Assembly (NCBI RefSeq): GCF_036785885.1
Contig: NC_092320.1
Coordinates: forward strand, 22,569,557 to 22,633,556
From: Coffea arabica
Taxonomy: Eukaryota > Streptophyta > Magnoliopsida > Gentianales > Rubiaceae
DNA: 64,000 nt
Reading direction: 5' to 3'
The position numbers and the translations under genes are program-made. Below the pieces are notes generated by a model. The model saw only the letters and a list, made by a program, of their open reading frames with translations. It did not search any database and had not been told where the DNA came from. This document shows, in pieces, positions 11,445 through 24,200 of the stretch; position 1 is the stretch's first letter, and each line of letters starts with the position of its first letter.

Positions 11445-11738
11445 AGTCAACTCAATTTATTATACACGCTTGATCAATTCAGTTTAGTCTCGTGAAGTTT
11501 CTTCAGCTTACAGTAATATTTGTTTTGCTTTATGACTTGAGTATTGGATTTTGTGTTTGGCTACTCCATTGATGCATGATGGTCAATCATCGTTTGATCA
11601 TCATCAATGGTGTTCTATATCTGCGTCTTCATGGTTTACTTCATCATTTACTGTATTAAATTGCACTGCTAGTTATTGCCTTGGGCAATATACGCAAACT
11701 GTTCTATTTGCTCATCGGATTTCAGTTTTCGACTTTAG

Positions 11739-12155
11739 GGCTTTATCCGGATTGATCGTTTTGATCCTAAAACATGGATCAAACCTGGTGGTAACTCTAG
11801 AACCTACACACTGGAGAAAGAGCAGCTTTCACCTAGTAGAACTATTTATGACAGGAGAAGAGGCTGATTAAAATTAAGACCATTGCTTATGTAATTGAGG
11901 TCCTCATTGGTGTATTCCTTTGCTCTAGACTACCAGTGAATTATCAGCCTTAGCGTTTATGGAGTGCATAGGTATTGAAGTTGACTTATTTATGTGCCTT
12001 ACATAAGTCCACTCCCAGCAAATCCGGAGGAGGTGGTCGATCTCAAATTTTTTTAGACTCGTTTGAATCAATACTCATTCCATGATTCTTCTCTCCTTGT
12101 TGAAGCATTTACTCATGGTTTTTACACGCGGCCTGAGAACCCCAGATGCTATAAT
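11739..12155 (+). pseudogene. DICER-LIKE 2-type pseudogene, left part (RNase III region)
   Basis: The three frames together give a diverged match to the RNase III region of plant DCL2. After an acceptor-like TTTAG, frame 1 reads GFIRIDRFDPKTWIKPGG and so on. TGA at 11865-11867 then breaks it, and homology continues in another frame (IAYVIEVLIGVF, then AFMECIGIEVDL). Homology returns in the first frame with SLLVEAFTHGFY to a donor-like GT at 12156. At least one stop and several frameshifts rule out a functional protein. The match rests on remembered family conservation, not on an alignment. The next exon lies 22 kb downstream because a retrotransposon sits in the intron. Confidence 0.75.
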
Positions 12156-12711
12156 GTAATCTTTGCCCTTGCTTTTCTCATGTTGTTATAAAGGTAAACC
12201 ATTCTACTTGTTCTTTGAACAATTTATGATCTTGTTGGGAATGTCTTCAGTATTTCCTCTGTTTTATTTTCTCAACTTGATTGTGCATAGGCATGTTTTT
12301 TTGTTATGTCAAACTTTGATTTCCTGGAAAATTGTGAAGCACTTAAACCTCATCTACTGAAATATCTTTTTGGTTGCTCGTCTGGCTTTAGTATTTTTCC
12401 TCAGTATTCAGTATAGTGGTTCAAGATATATATTGCACCAAAAGAGAAGCTGTTTGATGTGTATGCTGATATTATTTGCTTACAGAGATCAGCTTTGTGA
12501 AGTCTAGTGCCATATTTCATACTACAAGCAGTGGTATTAGTTGTACTTTTTAGGTCGAATTGATTAGTTACTTACAAGTTCGCTATATCATTCGAGTCTA
12601 TTTGAATTACCATATGTATTTTGGAGCCACCAGATGAAATCAAAATTAGCTACCACTTTAAGGGGGAAAGGTCATATTATTACTTGTTTAGTTGATAATA
12701 GCCCTGGAGAT

Positions 12712-14078
12712 TGATAGGGTGCAATTTCATCATTTATTTTATAATTATTTTTTCTTATTACTTGACCCGATGTGGATTAATTGTTGGATTCTATTCACTT
12801 TTAGTATTTTGCATTTATTTCAGGGAGTAGATCGAAAATACCACAACCAAGGCCAATTTGACAGTCATCAGGAAAAAATTCAAATGGAAGGTCTTCAGGG
12901 GTATTTTTGGAACAAGGAGACACAAGTCCTTTTTGGTAATTTACAGAAGACAGCATAAAAGAAGAAAAGGAATGAAGGGCTGGAGTCTTCTTCCTCTCGG
13001 GGGGGAGCCGCTGCACAGTAGCAAAAAGCTACTTAGATATGAAATAAAAATTGCAGAGGAGGAGCACTACGTAGATGGCTTAGCCTTTGACTTTTCTTTG
13101 TTGTTTAGCTCTTAGTAGTTTTCTTTTCATTCCTCCGATGCTAGGAGCAATTAGGAAGACATTGAATCATCCCCTGTACCTTTGCTTTTCTTTATCCCTT
13201 TGACCAAATTGAATTTACTCATTTTTCAATTGATGGCCGCGGCTTTTTCTCCAAATTCGTACGGATTTTGCACATAAATATGAATTAATTTCTTCACTCT
13301 AGTTAAGGGACAACGGAGGCTCTGGTTCGCCTAAAAATTGTGAGATCGATTTAATTTTATCATTTCCTTTTTATTTATTGGTATTCGCATATTTCTTGAT
13401 TGCAGTACTTGTGATTATTGAATTGATTGATTGTCTTGGATCCAGATAATTAGTTAATTTAATAATCTATTGTCAATTGAGGTATTAAATCCGTAATTGT
13501 TTAATTGCCTCAAAATAGTGACAACTGGCATGATTAGATTTATGTCAGGGGAATACGCGGGCTAATCTAAAATAATCCTGGTAGTGCGTTATTTGGTTAG
13601 AATAGGGCTCCTATAATATGTAAGGCAATTAGGAAATTAAATCTTACGGGTGTACCTAGAATTATTTCTCAATTAGAGCAGTGATTAACGGGCGTACCTT
13701 AATCACCGACACAATAAGGAGGGGTTGACTGTCATCACTTGTTTGGCAGTTATAACTTATTTATTAATAAATAATTGGAATTGCTTGTGCATCGATGATC
13801 AATTAGGTGAACCATTACTGAAGTTATTTCTTAGTTAGATCATTAGTTATCATTCATTTGACTTTAGTAAATTGTTATTAAATTTTTAGTAGTTTCTTGG
13901 ATTTTATTTGCATTTATTTGATTGTCACCTTCTACACAAAAAGACCCCCTAGTTACTGTGAATTTGAAAAGAAACAGTTACACCCAATTCCTGTGGATTC
14001 GACCCTGCTTACCACTATCTACAGAAATTACTTTTAGTTTGAACAGGTTTTATTATTGCACAGGCTAACACCCTGTCA
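12712..14078 (+). repeat. 5' LTR of the Athila/Tat-type element
   Basis: 1367 bp, TG...CA ends. Over the first roughly 265 aligned bases I counted about 15 differences from the 3' LTR, so the insertion is not recent. The far end contains CCTGTGGATTCGACCC, a motif also seen in diverged form in the solo LTR at 35667-37408. Short open frames inside it are not genes. Confidence 0.92.
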
Positions 14079-14083
14079 ATTTT

Positions 14084-14102
14084 TGGCGTTGTTGCGGGGG
14101 AT
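14084..14102 (+). other. Primer-binding site, tRNA-Asp type
   Basis: TGGCGTTGTTGCGGGGGAT begins five bases after the 5' LTR. It differs at three positions from TGGCGCCGTTGCCGGGGAT, the complement of the plant tRNA-Asp 3' end used by Athila and Tat lineage elements. Confidence 0.8.
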
Positions 14103-14183
14103 TGGTGCCAGATTAATTTGTTTCTTTTTGAATTCATATTGTTTTCATTTTTTATTTATTTTCTCTTATTTTTTTTATAGTTT

Positions 14184-15151
14184 ATGGCTGCTAACATTCC
14201 GTATTTTGATGATAGACTGGACTTTATTCCTGAATGGGGTTATGAGACTCGTGTTTTTCCTAATGATCAATGGGCTGTTGCAAATTGTGGAACTTATTTT
14301 ACCTCAGGTTATTCAATTGACACATGCCCCGCATTTCAAGATAATCTAAGTGCTCCAATTGATACTTTTGGAGATTTTCCACCTCGATTTCAAACGTAGT
14401 ATGACCCTTACCCAAACAGGTATGATCAAGGATGGTGAGATAATTTTAATTTTAATTATGCGACCGGGCCAATGGATTTTCAACGCAAGAGTCTCAGAAA
14501 TCATCCTCAGTGTCAGGTATGTCTCTTGAAGAAATGATGAAATTACTAACTGCTAATTCATATCGATTTCAACAGGAGATACAAGCGATGGCGGATCAAG
14601 TGCAACTATTGACATCCGAGATGGCAGATCAAGTACATCTATTGACATCCAGGATAACGCGATTAGCTTCTCACCTAGAAGAATTACCCGCACAAACCAA
14701 TATCAACCTTGAGGAAGATGAGAGTGCAATTGTCTTGCCAAATAACATGGAACTGCAAGAGTTTCAAGGAGACGAATCTAGAGATGCAGTTGAAAAGAAA
14801 GTTGAAGTGCAAGAAATGAGACTCTAGGATCAACTCATTCAATTGAATGAATCCAATGAACAATCTCCAAATGCGGTGACATCTCCTCCACTCCTTCATC
14901 AATATTCTCCTGACTCTTATTCTTCAATTCCTGTTAATGAAATTGACTTTATTATACCAGAAAATTTTGAATTTCATGACAGGAATAAATTAAGAGTGGC
15001 GATGGCAAGATATCTTGAACCAATAAATGCAAGTGAGGAAGGAGTGAATGGAGGATGCAAATTATCGTTGACTTGTTTGGCGCCATTTACTAGTCCATGG
15101 AAGCCCGTAGCTCGTGTGCCCAAGAATTACTCTATTTACCAGAATTATTAG
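14184..15151 (+). pseudogene. Degenerate gag-like region of the LTR element
   Basis: Three broken frames. The first (14184-14399) starts MAANIPYFDDRLDF and ends at a TAG, with another stop soon after. The second (14510-14827) reads MSLEEMMKLLTANSYRFQQ, then a coiled-coil-like stretch with the local duplication MADQVQLLTSEMADQVHLL, then LPAQTN and SAIVLPNNMELQE. This order resembles the gag C-terminal region of Athila/Tat elements. A third frame (14843-15151) ends before a stop at 15149. The capsid core and zinc knuckles are missing, so it cannot encode functional Gag. Confidence 0.65.
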
Positions 15152-15449
15152 GACTATAAAGAGGATGACGCATTAAGACGAGCCACAAGATTTTATCTTC
15201 CATGAACAAAACATGATAATATCTAGCCAAAGACATTAAAGAAAGGTGCTCATTGGGAGGCAACCCAATTTTTTAGTTGTTTGCTTAATTTTGTTTGTTA
15301 GTTTAAATATGCTTTTCCTTGGATTTGACTGATTTTTTGTTTCAATTTTCATTTTTAATGATTCATAAGCAGCCTGTTGACATGACGCGCCCGCGTCAAC
15401 TGGGCGCATGGCACAGTGCGATTTCCTAGTACTTAGTAAAAAGGGTTTC

Positions 15450-15700
15450 AATCCCCTTGACGTGCCCGCGTTAAGTCCCATGAAGAGTTCATGGTCAGAT
15501 TCGTCAGAAGGAGTTTTTGTCCTCATGACGTGCTCGCATCAAGTCCCATAAAGAACTCATGGTCAGATTCGTCAAAAGGGTTTCGATCCCCTTGATGTGC
15601 CCGCGTCAAGTCTCATGAAGAGCTCATGGTCAGATTCGTCAGAAGGAGTTCTTGTCCTCATGACGTACCCGCGTCAAGTAATCTGGAGAGCTCTTCACTT
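15450..15700 (+). repeat. Tandem repeat, about 68-bp unit, in the LTR element
   Basis: The sequence TCATGGTCAGATTCGTCA recurs at about 15489, 15558 and 15624, in units that also contain TGACGTGCCCGCGTCAAG or close variants. The units diverge by a few bases. CG-rich blocks in otherwise AT-rich DNA make the array stand out. Confidence 0.75.
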
Positions 15701-15899
15701 CATGCTTACATGACGTGCCCGCGTTATATTCGCAGGAAAGGTAAGTATTCAAATTTTGAGAAAAATTTTTGGTTTTCCTTTAATCTCTAATTTTGAATTT
15801 TGAAAGTGAATTTTATTCATACTATTGAGAAAAGAAAAAAGATAAAAAAAATTCCAAAGAAAAGTTTTTTTTAAAAAAAAATTAAAAAAAAACTCAAAG

Positions 15900-16560
15900 A
15901 AAAAATCAAAAACTATTTTGTTTTTGTTTTTCTCTTTTCTTTTTCTTTCTTTTCTTTTCTTTCTTTTCTTTCTTTCTTTCTTTCCCTTTTCTTCCTCTTC
16001 TCCCCCGCTACCCCTGTTTCCCCTTTCCTTCTTCACTCTTTTGGCCGAAAGCCTTCACCGCCGCCCCTCCATCCGAACTCCATCGCCACCATCTCGCCCG
16101 ACCAATGTCGCGCTATACGCCTACCACTAGCGCCACCGAGTCCAGCTGTCCATCACCGTCGACGCGCACGCTAGTGCGCCGCCCGTCGCCGCGAGCACCA
16201 CACAACACCGTTCACTGCCACCGTCTCCATCCACAGTTCGCCGCGCCTCCATGCCTCGCATCCACCTCCATCACACACCATCGCACGCCTGTCTCACTTC
16301 AGCAACTGCGCGGCCCCGAATCGCGCCACCAGCTCCCTCCGCCTTCTCATCACCACTCCACACGCGCCTCCACTTGTGCGTACCACCACTAGCCGAGCGC
16401 ACCCAGCAAGCATTTGCAGCTGCCGAGCCCCCCTCTGTCACACGCTGCCTTATCCAACCGTGACGCATGCCGGGCTCTTCTCCCTCTTGTGATGCTTGTG
16501 CTCCACCACCTCTCCTCTTTCCGTTGCCGTGCGCACTGTCGCTACTTGTCAAATTTTTGA
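15900..16560. other. C/T-rich then GC-rich internal segment of the LTR element
   Basis: A long pyrimidine tract (about 15925-16040) is followed by GC-rich, C-biased sequence to about 16550. Several overlapping open frames occur on both strands here, as expected from base composition, and none shows a recognisable domain. It may be an untranslated region or captured host sequence. Confidence 0.45.
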
Positions 16561-16753
16561 CAGGTAGAGGTATTGTATATACACTACAAGAAAATTGTTC
16601 ATCAGTGACAACACAAAGTCATCACAAAACATACAAATATCGTCACAAATACCTTTTATTAACGACTTTTTGATCGTCACAAAGTCGTCACTAAATCCCC
16701 GTCGGTAAAAGTAAACAGTGACGACCTAAAATGTCGTCACTAAATAGTTGTCA

Positions 16754-16959
16754 TTAGTGACGACTTTAAGTGGAGCATTTTTGACAAAAGATCAAGTCGT
16801 CAATAAAACACTTCCGGATTGTCGTCACTAATGACAACTATTTAGTGACGACCTGAAATATCGTCACTAAATAGTTGTCATTAGTGACGACAATCCGGAA
16901 GTGTTTTATTGACAAATTGATCTTTTGTAAAAAATGCTCTACTTAAGGTCGTCACTAAA
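16754..16959. repeat. Long hairpin in the CACTA subterminal region
   Basis: Arms of about 99 bases (16754-16852 and 16861-16959) are inverted copies with only about seven mismatches and a spacer of under 10 bases. The arms themselves contain GTCGTCACTAA and ACTTCCGGATTGTCGTCACT. A transcript here would fold into a long stem. Confidence 0.85.
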
Positions 16960-18189
16960 AAGCACCAAAAGTCATTGTATATAACTATTTTACTGACAAC
17001 AATTGTCGTCGCAAATGTAGCTTAGATGTAGTGACAATCTCTATTGTGACAAAGAGTTTTTATTTTCTATTTTGTGACAACTTTTTTTTGTCATTAGATA
17101 ATTTCTCAATAGCTTAATAGTCATAATTTGGCCTGTAATCATTGCTAAATCATTGGTTTTAAACAAACCATACAAATAAACATGAACGATTGATAACCAA
17201 AAGTATTTGCATTAGATTACATGGTAATAATATAGCATTCTCAAATGCCAAATTCAAGTGTACATTACCCAACTAATGCCTACAAAAATAATATTTGTCC
17301 AAAATATCACTTGTACATAAGGTACATTTACAAAAGCAATCACAGTTTAAGAAATTAAAGAACATCTAAATGAACCACTCCATGAGCAAAAGGCAATTTT
17401 GTCTTCAACATTTTTCAACCATAACCATAGATATTTTCCAAAAGCTAGTATGAATAGCATTTATCTGTCATAAAAGAGTAAAAGAAGTAGGTAAGGAGAG
17501 GAGTACAATAATAAAGAACAAATAATGAGACTTAGATTATTAAGACAAAAATTACAATTCATTAAAAATCTCATATAATTTGGGCCCACATATTACAACA
17601 CCAGCAACAAGTTAGAAATCACAGTCCAATCTATACAAATACAACACTGCATAAGCTCAACTAAAGAGCTCTCTAAAACAGTTTTTTTTTATTTTCTTTC
17701 TTCTTCTTTAAGTAGCTCAACTTATTGAACAATTAAATTGGACTCCCACAGTAATTATTGTTTAATCTTTATGCTTTTGGTTGTTTATATATTAAAACAC
17801 AGAAAACAACTTATTGTACGAGGTATGAATACAGGAGGTACTAGCCTTCTTTGATTTTAGGAGTTTATGCTTCATAAATCATGAAGGAAACGATGCCTCT
17901 GTAGGATTAAACTGTGCAAAGAGAATGAGCTATTTGCTTCACAATGTGAAAGTGAAGACCATCTAAATAGGTGAAACCAATCAAAGTTCACAAACGCCCC
18001 CTTTGCATTATATTCATTTCTTTCAAGTCACTACATAGGCAAAAAGAAGATTGCTATCCATGCATGGTCTGCCGCTTGTACTTGGAAATAATATACTATT
18101 GCAGATGAACAATCAGATTTTTACCTCTCTATTGATAAACTAACAGCACTATATACATGATACCTAGATATTTCCCAAAGAATAAGTTC

Positions 18190-18860
18190 AGATAACAATG
18201 ATGCATAACATCAGCCCCAAAAAATATTATTACACAACCATCAGCCCCATAACCATAACTATAAACTACACAATCATAACAAAAAATAGTCCACAATGAT
18301 GGATAACATCAGCCCCCAAAAAATGTTATTACCAGCTATTACCAAAAAACAGTTCACAATGACCACAAGTTACCAAAAACTACACATTAGCCATAACCAT
18401 AACCATAAACTACACAACCATAACAAAAAAACAGTCCACAATGATGCATAACATCAGCCCAAAAAAATGCTATTACCAGCTATTACCAAAAACAGTCCAC
18501 AGTGACCACAAGTTACCAAAAACTACAGATCAACCATAACCATAACCATAAACTACACAACTATAACAAAAAATAGTTCACAATGATGCATAACATCAGC
18601 CCCAAAAAATGCTATTACTAGCTATTACCAAAAAACAGTCCACAGTGACCACAAATTACCAAAAACTACAGATCAGCTATAACCATAACCATAAACTACA
18701 CAACTATAACAAAAAATAGTCCACAATGATGCATAACATCAGCCCTAAAAAATGCTATTACCAACTATTACCAAAAAACAGTCCACAGTCACATCAGCCC
18801 CAAAAAATGCTATTATCAAAAACAGTCCACAACGATGCATAACATCAGCCCCAAAATCAA
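18190..18860. repeat. Tandem repeat, about 142-bp unit, inside the CACTA element
   Basis: GATGCATAACATCAGCCCC (with small changes) recurs at about 18200, 18300, 18443, 18585, 18728 and 18834. The middle copies are 142-143 bases apart and the outer ones shortened. Units also share ACCATAACCATAAACTACAC. It lies just downstream of the TNPA-like gene, so it may be a 3' untranslated or subterminal array. Confidence 0.85.
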
Positions 18861-19034
18861 TAAGTTAAAGGATCAGAATAGCAACAGTTCACATTAGTAT
18901 TGTAATTCAATTATTCGTATGAGAAGGATGCATTACCAGCTATTACTACCAGATGCATTTCCATTGCCTTGGTTCTTGGACTGCAATTCTGCTCATAAAG
19001 CCTTAAGGAGTTCCTGCATTTCAAGCTGCTGGTT

Positions 19035-21044
19035 TTACATTTCAGCTTGTTGATTCTCAAGCCTTTGCATCAGCTGCTGTTGAGATTGGACTTGAACTTC
19101 CAATTCAACTGATCGTTTCTCAGCTTGTTCTACCCTTTTCTTGAATTCTTCTATCTCGACAAGTTTTTGTGTAATTAAACTAACCTTGGAGGGGCCACAA
19201 CCACGTACATATCCAGTTATACACCCAGTCCCCTCAATACAAATGTCTTCTTCGGTTCGATTTACACCACTAGATTGAGTTTCTAGCTGTAACTCCTTCA
19301 TTTTGCTCTACAATCACAGGTTTGCTATTATTGATATATGCATAAGAGACATGAAGCATTGGTATTCAGTTGAAAGTGATATTTTTCTTACCAGTTTTTC
19401 AGCTGATGTCTCGTCAACCATAGCATTCTTCTTTCGACTAAAATGTGTCATGTCATAAAGTTCAATTAGTCCGACTGTCCTTCCCTCCTTAGCTTCCTAT
19501 TAGCAAAACAGGTTAAATAACCCAACCACACATCATAATGAACTACTTTACACGTTTACTGACCCGGTCATCCTTATGACGTAAAAATGATTTTGTTCCA
19601 GCTGTATGGGCAGTTTGCTGCTTTGATCTGTTCAGCTTATTTCGCTCACTTAAGGCCTACAATTGTCAATTCTATCTCAGATCTAGATAAAAAAGAGACA
19701 TTGGCAAAGTATATAGCAAATTAACAAGTATGTGCTACATATACCTTGAATTCTGGACTACAATAGTAATCGCAAAGGTAAATCCAATCTGATTCTTCCA
19801 CATATTCTGGTCGACATGCAAGAGCTTCCTCCTTAGAGCCACATTTTTTGAATAGCATGTGAAAATTATAACGTCAACTTCTATACTGTGAATTTAATTG
19901 CTTAATTAAAGCTGGTTTCACATGCTCTCCTCCATCATAAGTGAAACTATTCTGAATTAAAAATAGAAGGACATATCAAAATCAGAAAAAATTAATGGAC
20001 TAATTTAAATTGCGTCTAGAAAACCAAAAAAATACTATGATAGCAGATTCTTACATTAGTAATTCTTAGCAGTTGATCTCTATCATCTTTAGGAAGCTTG
20101 CCCCATTTAGGTGCTTTCCACTTGCCATACTTTAGAATAACGCAGCTTGCCTCTGAAATGTATCGCTGAGCACCTTCTCCAACTAGTCTTCCACTTATTT
20201 CAGAAACAGTAATGTTCACCTTTTTTCTAGCTTTCTTTTCATTTAATAGTGCAATATTACGCGTATATCCTCTTTTTCTTTTTAACGTCACTTGGTCTAG
20301 TAGATACAAAGTAAACAAGACCATAAGTGCTAACAATAGCAGCCATGGCAGTAATTAGTTAATTAGAGTAGAATTACACGTAAAACTGACATACCTGAAC
20401 CGTTTGACTCAAGGTCTTGCATACTTTCAGTTTCATTGCTTTCACAACCAATAGCTTGATTAGATCCAACATGCTGTGAAGTAGGAGTTCCATCAGTTTG
20501 CATCCCAGCAGCTTCTTGTGATGTCACTCCATTGCCTGAAGATTTTTCAGTAATCTGTCTACTCTCAGCTTGTATACCTGAATTTCTTGTAGCATTTTCT
20601 CTAGCAGAGGATGCACTAGGAATCTATAATCTAGCAATTTAAGCCACCATTATACAGCGACATGTAAAAGTTGAATCAATTGCTTTGTCATAAACCAGTT
20701 TATCTAAATGGCAGATTGAAAAAAATAATAACTAATCTCAGATTCATGAAATAGACGGATCCTAGAAGACTTTTTTGTTAATACAGGTTCAGTGACATTG
20801 CTTGTCTTGGGAATTGTACTATTTTTTGGTTCACTAGTTTGCTACAATAACATAAGAATGCGCTTATCAATAGTAACTAGTTTAGGATGATAATTGCTAG
20901 TTTAGGAAAAAAGAAAATATCTGGAAATGACTCTTGTTTCTTTACCTGACAGCTTACATTTTCTTCAGTTTGCTCCACAATTCCTCGCCCAGCATCCCGA
21001 CTTTGTCGTAAAGTAAATTTTCCCTTTTTCCCCGGTCCAGCCAT
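19035..21044 (-). pseudogene. TNPA-like second gene of the CACTA element (transposase_24 type), multi-exon, interrupted
   Basis: It starts at 21044 with MAGPGKKGKFTLRQSRDAG; exon 1 ends at 20946 before GTAAA. Later coding blocks lie near 20760-20840 (SNVTEPVLTKKSSRIR), 20400-20630, 20065-20300 (KRKRGYTRNIALLNEKKARK, SGRLVGEGAQRYI), 19745-19940 (MLFKKCGSKEEALACRPEY), and 19390-19670. The final exon (19035-about 19310) has a glutamine-rich coiled coil. The order fits the plant En/Spm-associated transposase_24 family, which binds subterminal repeats together with TNPD. An in-frame TGA at 19874-19876 interrupts the conserved block between QLNSQYRS and RYNFHMLF; it could be a CGA-to-TGA change. 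Exon borders other than exon 1 are approximate. Confidence 0.7.
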
Positions 21045-21235
21045 CTATCTACATAATCATATAACGCAAGCACCACCAAAATCGTAAACAACACAAGCAG
21101 CCGTGACAACATATCATAAACTACAGAAAAAATACAAGAAAAAATTTGGTTAAGAAATTCAATGAACAACATTGTTTAATCTGATTCATAGTCATCGATT
21201 TGTACAAATTGTTCATTTTCATCCTCAGAATTGAA

Positions 21236-24200
21236 TTATTGCTCAATTTCCTCATCATTATCAATAAAATTGTTATCCAATTGCCTTGCACGGCTAGCTG
21301 ACAATTCTATAAAAAACATAGCACCAGCCTCTATCCTTTCTTCAGTTTGCACATCTCCTCTCTTCAAACTGACCAACTCAAGATTTTCTTGTACACCAAT
21401 CAAATCTTCATGATACTCTTCTTGGTAAGCCTCTTCGTTATCAACCAAATCATTTTCATGCTTCTCAGGAACATCATAAGATGAGCGTGGACTAACTAAC
21501 TCTACAACATGCCAATTACCTCCAAGCTTCATATCTTGAAGATAGAAAACTTGTTCAGCTTGGGATGCTAATATAAAAGGCTGGTCTGAGTACCATGTTT
21601 TTGACATGTTGATGCTAGTGATATTGCTCTGCTTGTCTACTTTGATTCCCGAATTATTTCTCAAGTCCCACCAATCACATTTAAACACCACTACTCGATT
21701 TTGAATAAATGAGTATTCAACCTCAACTATATCAGTAATTATACCATAGAAGTATGTTTCTTTATCAGCATGCTCCCCCTTTACCATAACTCCACTATTT
21801 TGTGTCTTTCTTTCTCTTTCCCGAGCCTTAATGTGGAATCTAAATCCATTCACATTACAGCCAGCAAATGTATTGACTCGAAAATCAGGTCCTCTAGCCA
21901 AGGACAACAATTCATCAGTACATTCTCCACGTGCATGTGTATACATGACCTACATCAGCCATACCAGATTCTTTAATAGTTTACTAAAATAAAAAGTAAA
22001 GGAAATTGACAAGTTTTTAACATCTCTTCCAATACTTACATGTTCTTCAAACCACTTTGGAAACTCCGAGTCTAGCCTTTGCTGTACGCTCGATAAATTT
22101 TGCTTTTCAAGAATTTGTCTATGCTCCCTAAATTTGTAGTAGTAGAAGTAGTTACATATTCTATCAAATGACTTTAATTACAAGCAATGAAGAACATATT
22201 ATAGAACACGACATAGATTTAGCATTAAAGTATATTATTACCTCATGTAATCATCTACTTCTTCACAATTTTTCAAGATGAACATGTGTATTCTTTGCAA
22301 TTCAACCTCACTTAGATAACCAATCAGTGCTGCCCCAAAGGGCCGAGCCAAGCTAGAAAATATAGATAATTTTCCAGCAGCTTCGTGTTTCTCCATATTT
22401 CGTTCCGTTTGATTAAACCTGGTCAGAACATCATGCAAATACCTGGAAATGAATGTAAGACATTCATCATCCAAGTAGTGCTCAGCTATACAGCCTTCAG
22501 GTCGTGCCCTATTATTCACATAGCCTTTGTATTGACCCATTTTTCTATCCAAAAAAAATTCAGCCCGAGTTGTTAGAAAATAAGAAAATTGGAGGTAAAT
22601 CAAATAGGCATTATTAAAAATAAGAGGCATGTACCTCTCAAATGGAAACATCCACCAGTATTGGGCTGGTCCAGCAATCTTGGATTCAGTGGGTAAATGG
22701 ACCATTAAATGGACCATTACATCAAAGAAATTTGGAGGAAAAATTTTCTTAAGTTTGCATAGTATTAAAATAATTTTTTTTTCCTGCATTTCCAGCTCAT
22801 CTAGATAGAGAGTTCGAGAACAAATTATTCGAAAAAAATTGCTGATCTCTACTAAAATCTGAGATACATCTTTTGACAGCATTCCTCTAGTTGCTAGTGG
22901 AAGAAGTCGTTATATGAACACATAGTAGTCATGACTCTTCATTCCTAAAAGTTGACACTCCTTGGTCTTCACACACCGAGGAATGTTTGAAGCAAAGCCA
23001 TCCAGGAACTTGATAGTGCTAAAAAACTGGCAGAAATTCTTTTTCTCTAGGCGTGATAAAGTGTAACATGCAGGTGGCATAACTTTAGATGCGCCACCTC
23101 CCGGTTGTAGATGCAACTCTTCCCTTAATCCCATTTCTTTTAAATCCTCCCTAACCTGCCATCTGTCCTTAGTTCTCGAAGGGAAATTCATTAATGTACC
23201 TACCAAAGATTCACATACATTCTTGACAATGTGCATAATATCCAAATTATGTCTAATTTTATTGGTACTCCAATATGGAAGTTCAAAGAATATGCTCATC
23301 TTCTTCCAATTTGAACTGTTCTGCACGCGTTTTCTTTTCTTCTGTTGCAGCAAATCAGGTAACTTGCCAAACTCAACTTGCTCAATACGAAGAAATTGTT
23401 GGAGGACTTTCTCACCTGATAGGGTCCTAGGAGGCTGTCTATGTTCTCTTTCTCCATTAAATTGCTTTTTTTCTTGACGCCATTTATGATCAATAGGCAG
23501 AAAATGGCGATGGCCCATGTAACAACATTTGTGACCATTATTAAGATATAGACTAGTCATCTCATCTAAGCACACAGGACATGTCTTGTACCCTTTTGTA
23601 CTCCATCCCGACAAATAGCCATATGCTGGAAAATCGTTTATTGTCCACAAAAGTGCTGCACGTAACATGAACTTCTCCTCCCTGAAGGCATCATATGTCT
23701 CCACACCAGTGGCAAATAACTCTTTTAACTCATCAACTAGTGGTCTAAAGAATATGTCAATGTCATTTCCAGGTGCTTTGGGACCAGGAATAATCATTGA
23801 TAGGAAAAAAATGGATCTTTTAAGCATTTCCAAGGAGGTAGATTGTAAGGAACAAAGATAACAGGCCATATACTGTATGAATTGCTCTTGGTTCCAAAGG
23901 GATTAAAGCCATCACTAGCAAGTCCTAGCCTCACATTTCTAGGATCTTCAGCGAAGGACTTGTGATTTCTATCAAAATCCTTCCAAGCTAATGAATCAGC
24001 AGGGTGTCGCATCATGTTCTCATTATCTACACGTCTCTCCTTATGCCATCTCATATCCCGAGCAATCTCTTTGTTCACAAACAGTCTTTGCAGCCTTGGT
24101 TTTAATGGAAAATAACGCAACACCTTTCTAGGTATTTTGGAATTTGGAGATTTATACCGCGGTGCTTTACATTTTTCATTTGGACAATGATCAAGGCCTT

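Noticed and set aside
12692-13115. Frames around GWSLLPLGGEP, repeated at 32707-33051
   Set aside because: They lie in the two LTRs of one retrotransposon and are duplicated with it, so they are not host genes.
16105-16552. Overlapping frames on both strands with proline, histidine and arginine bias
   Set aside because: GC-rich composition removes stops in all frames; no domain seen, and the segment is internal to an LTR element.
18190-18860. Regularly spaced repeats that could suggest a CRISPR array
   Set aside because: The whole 142-bp unit repeats, with no unique spacers, in a plant CACTA element.
20954-21172. 72-codon minus-strand frame at the start of the TNPA-like gene
   Set aside because: It is a different frame over exon 1 of that gene; the supported start is at 21044.
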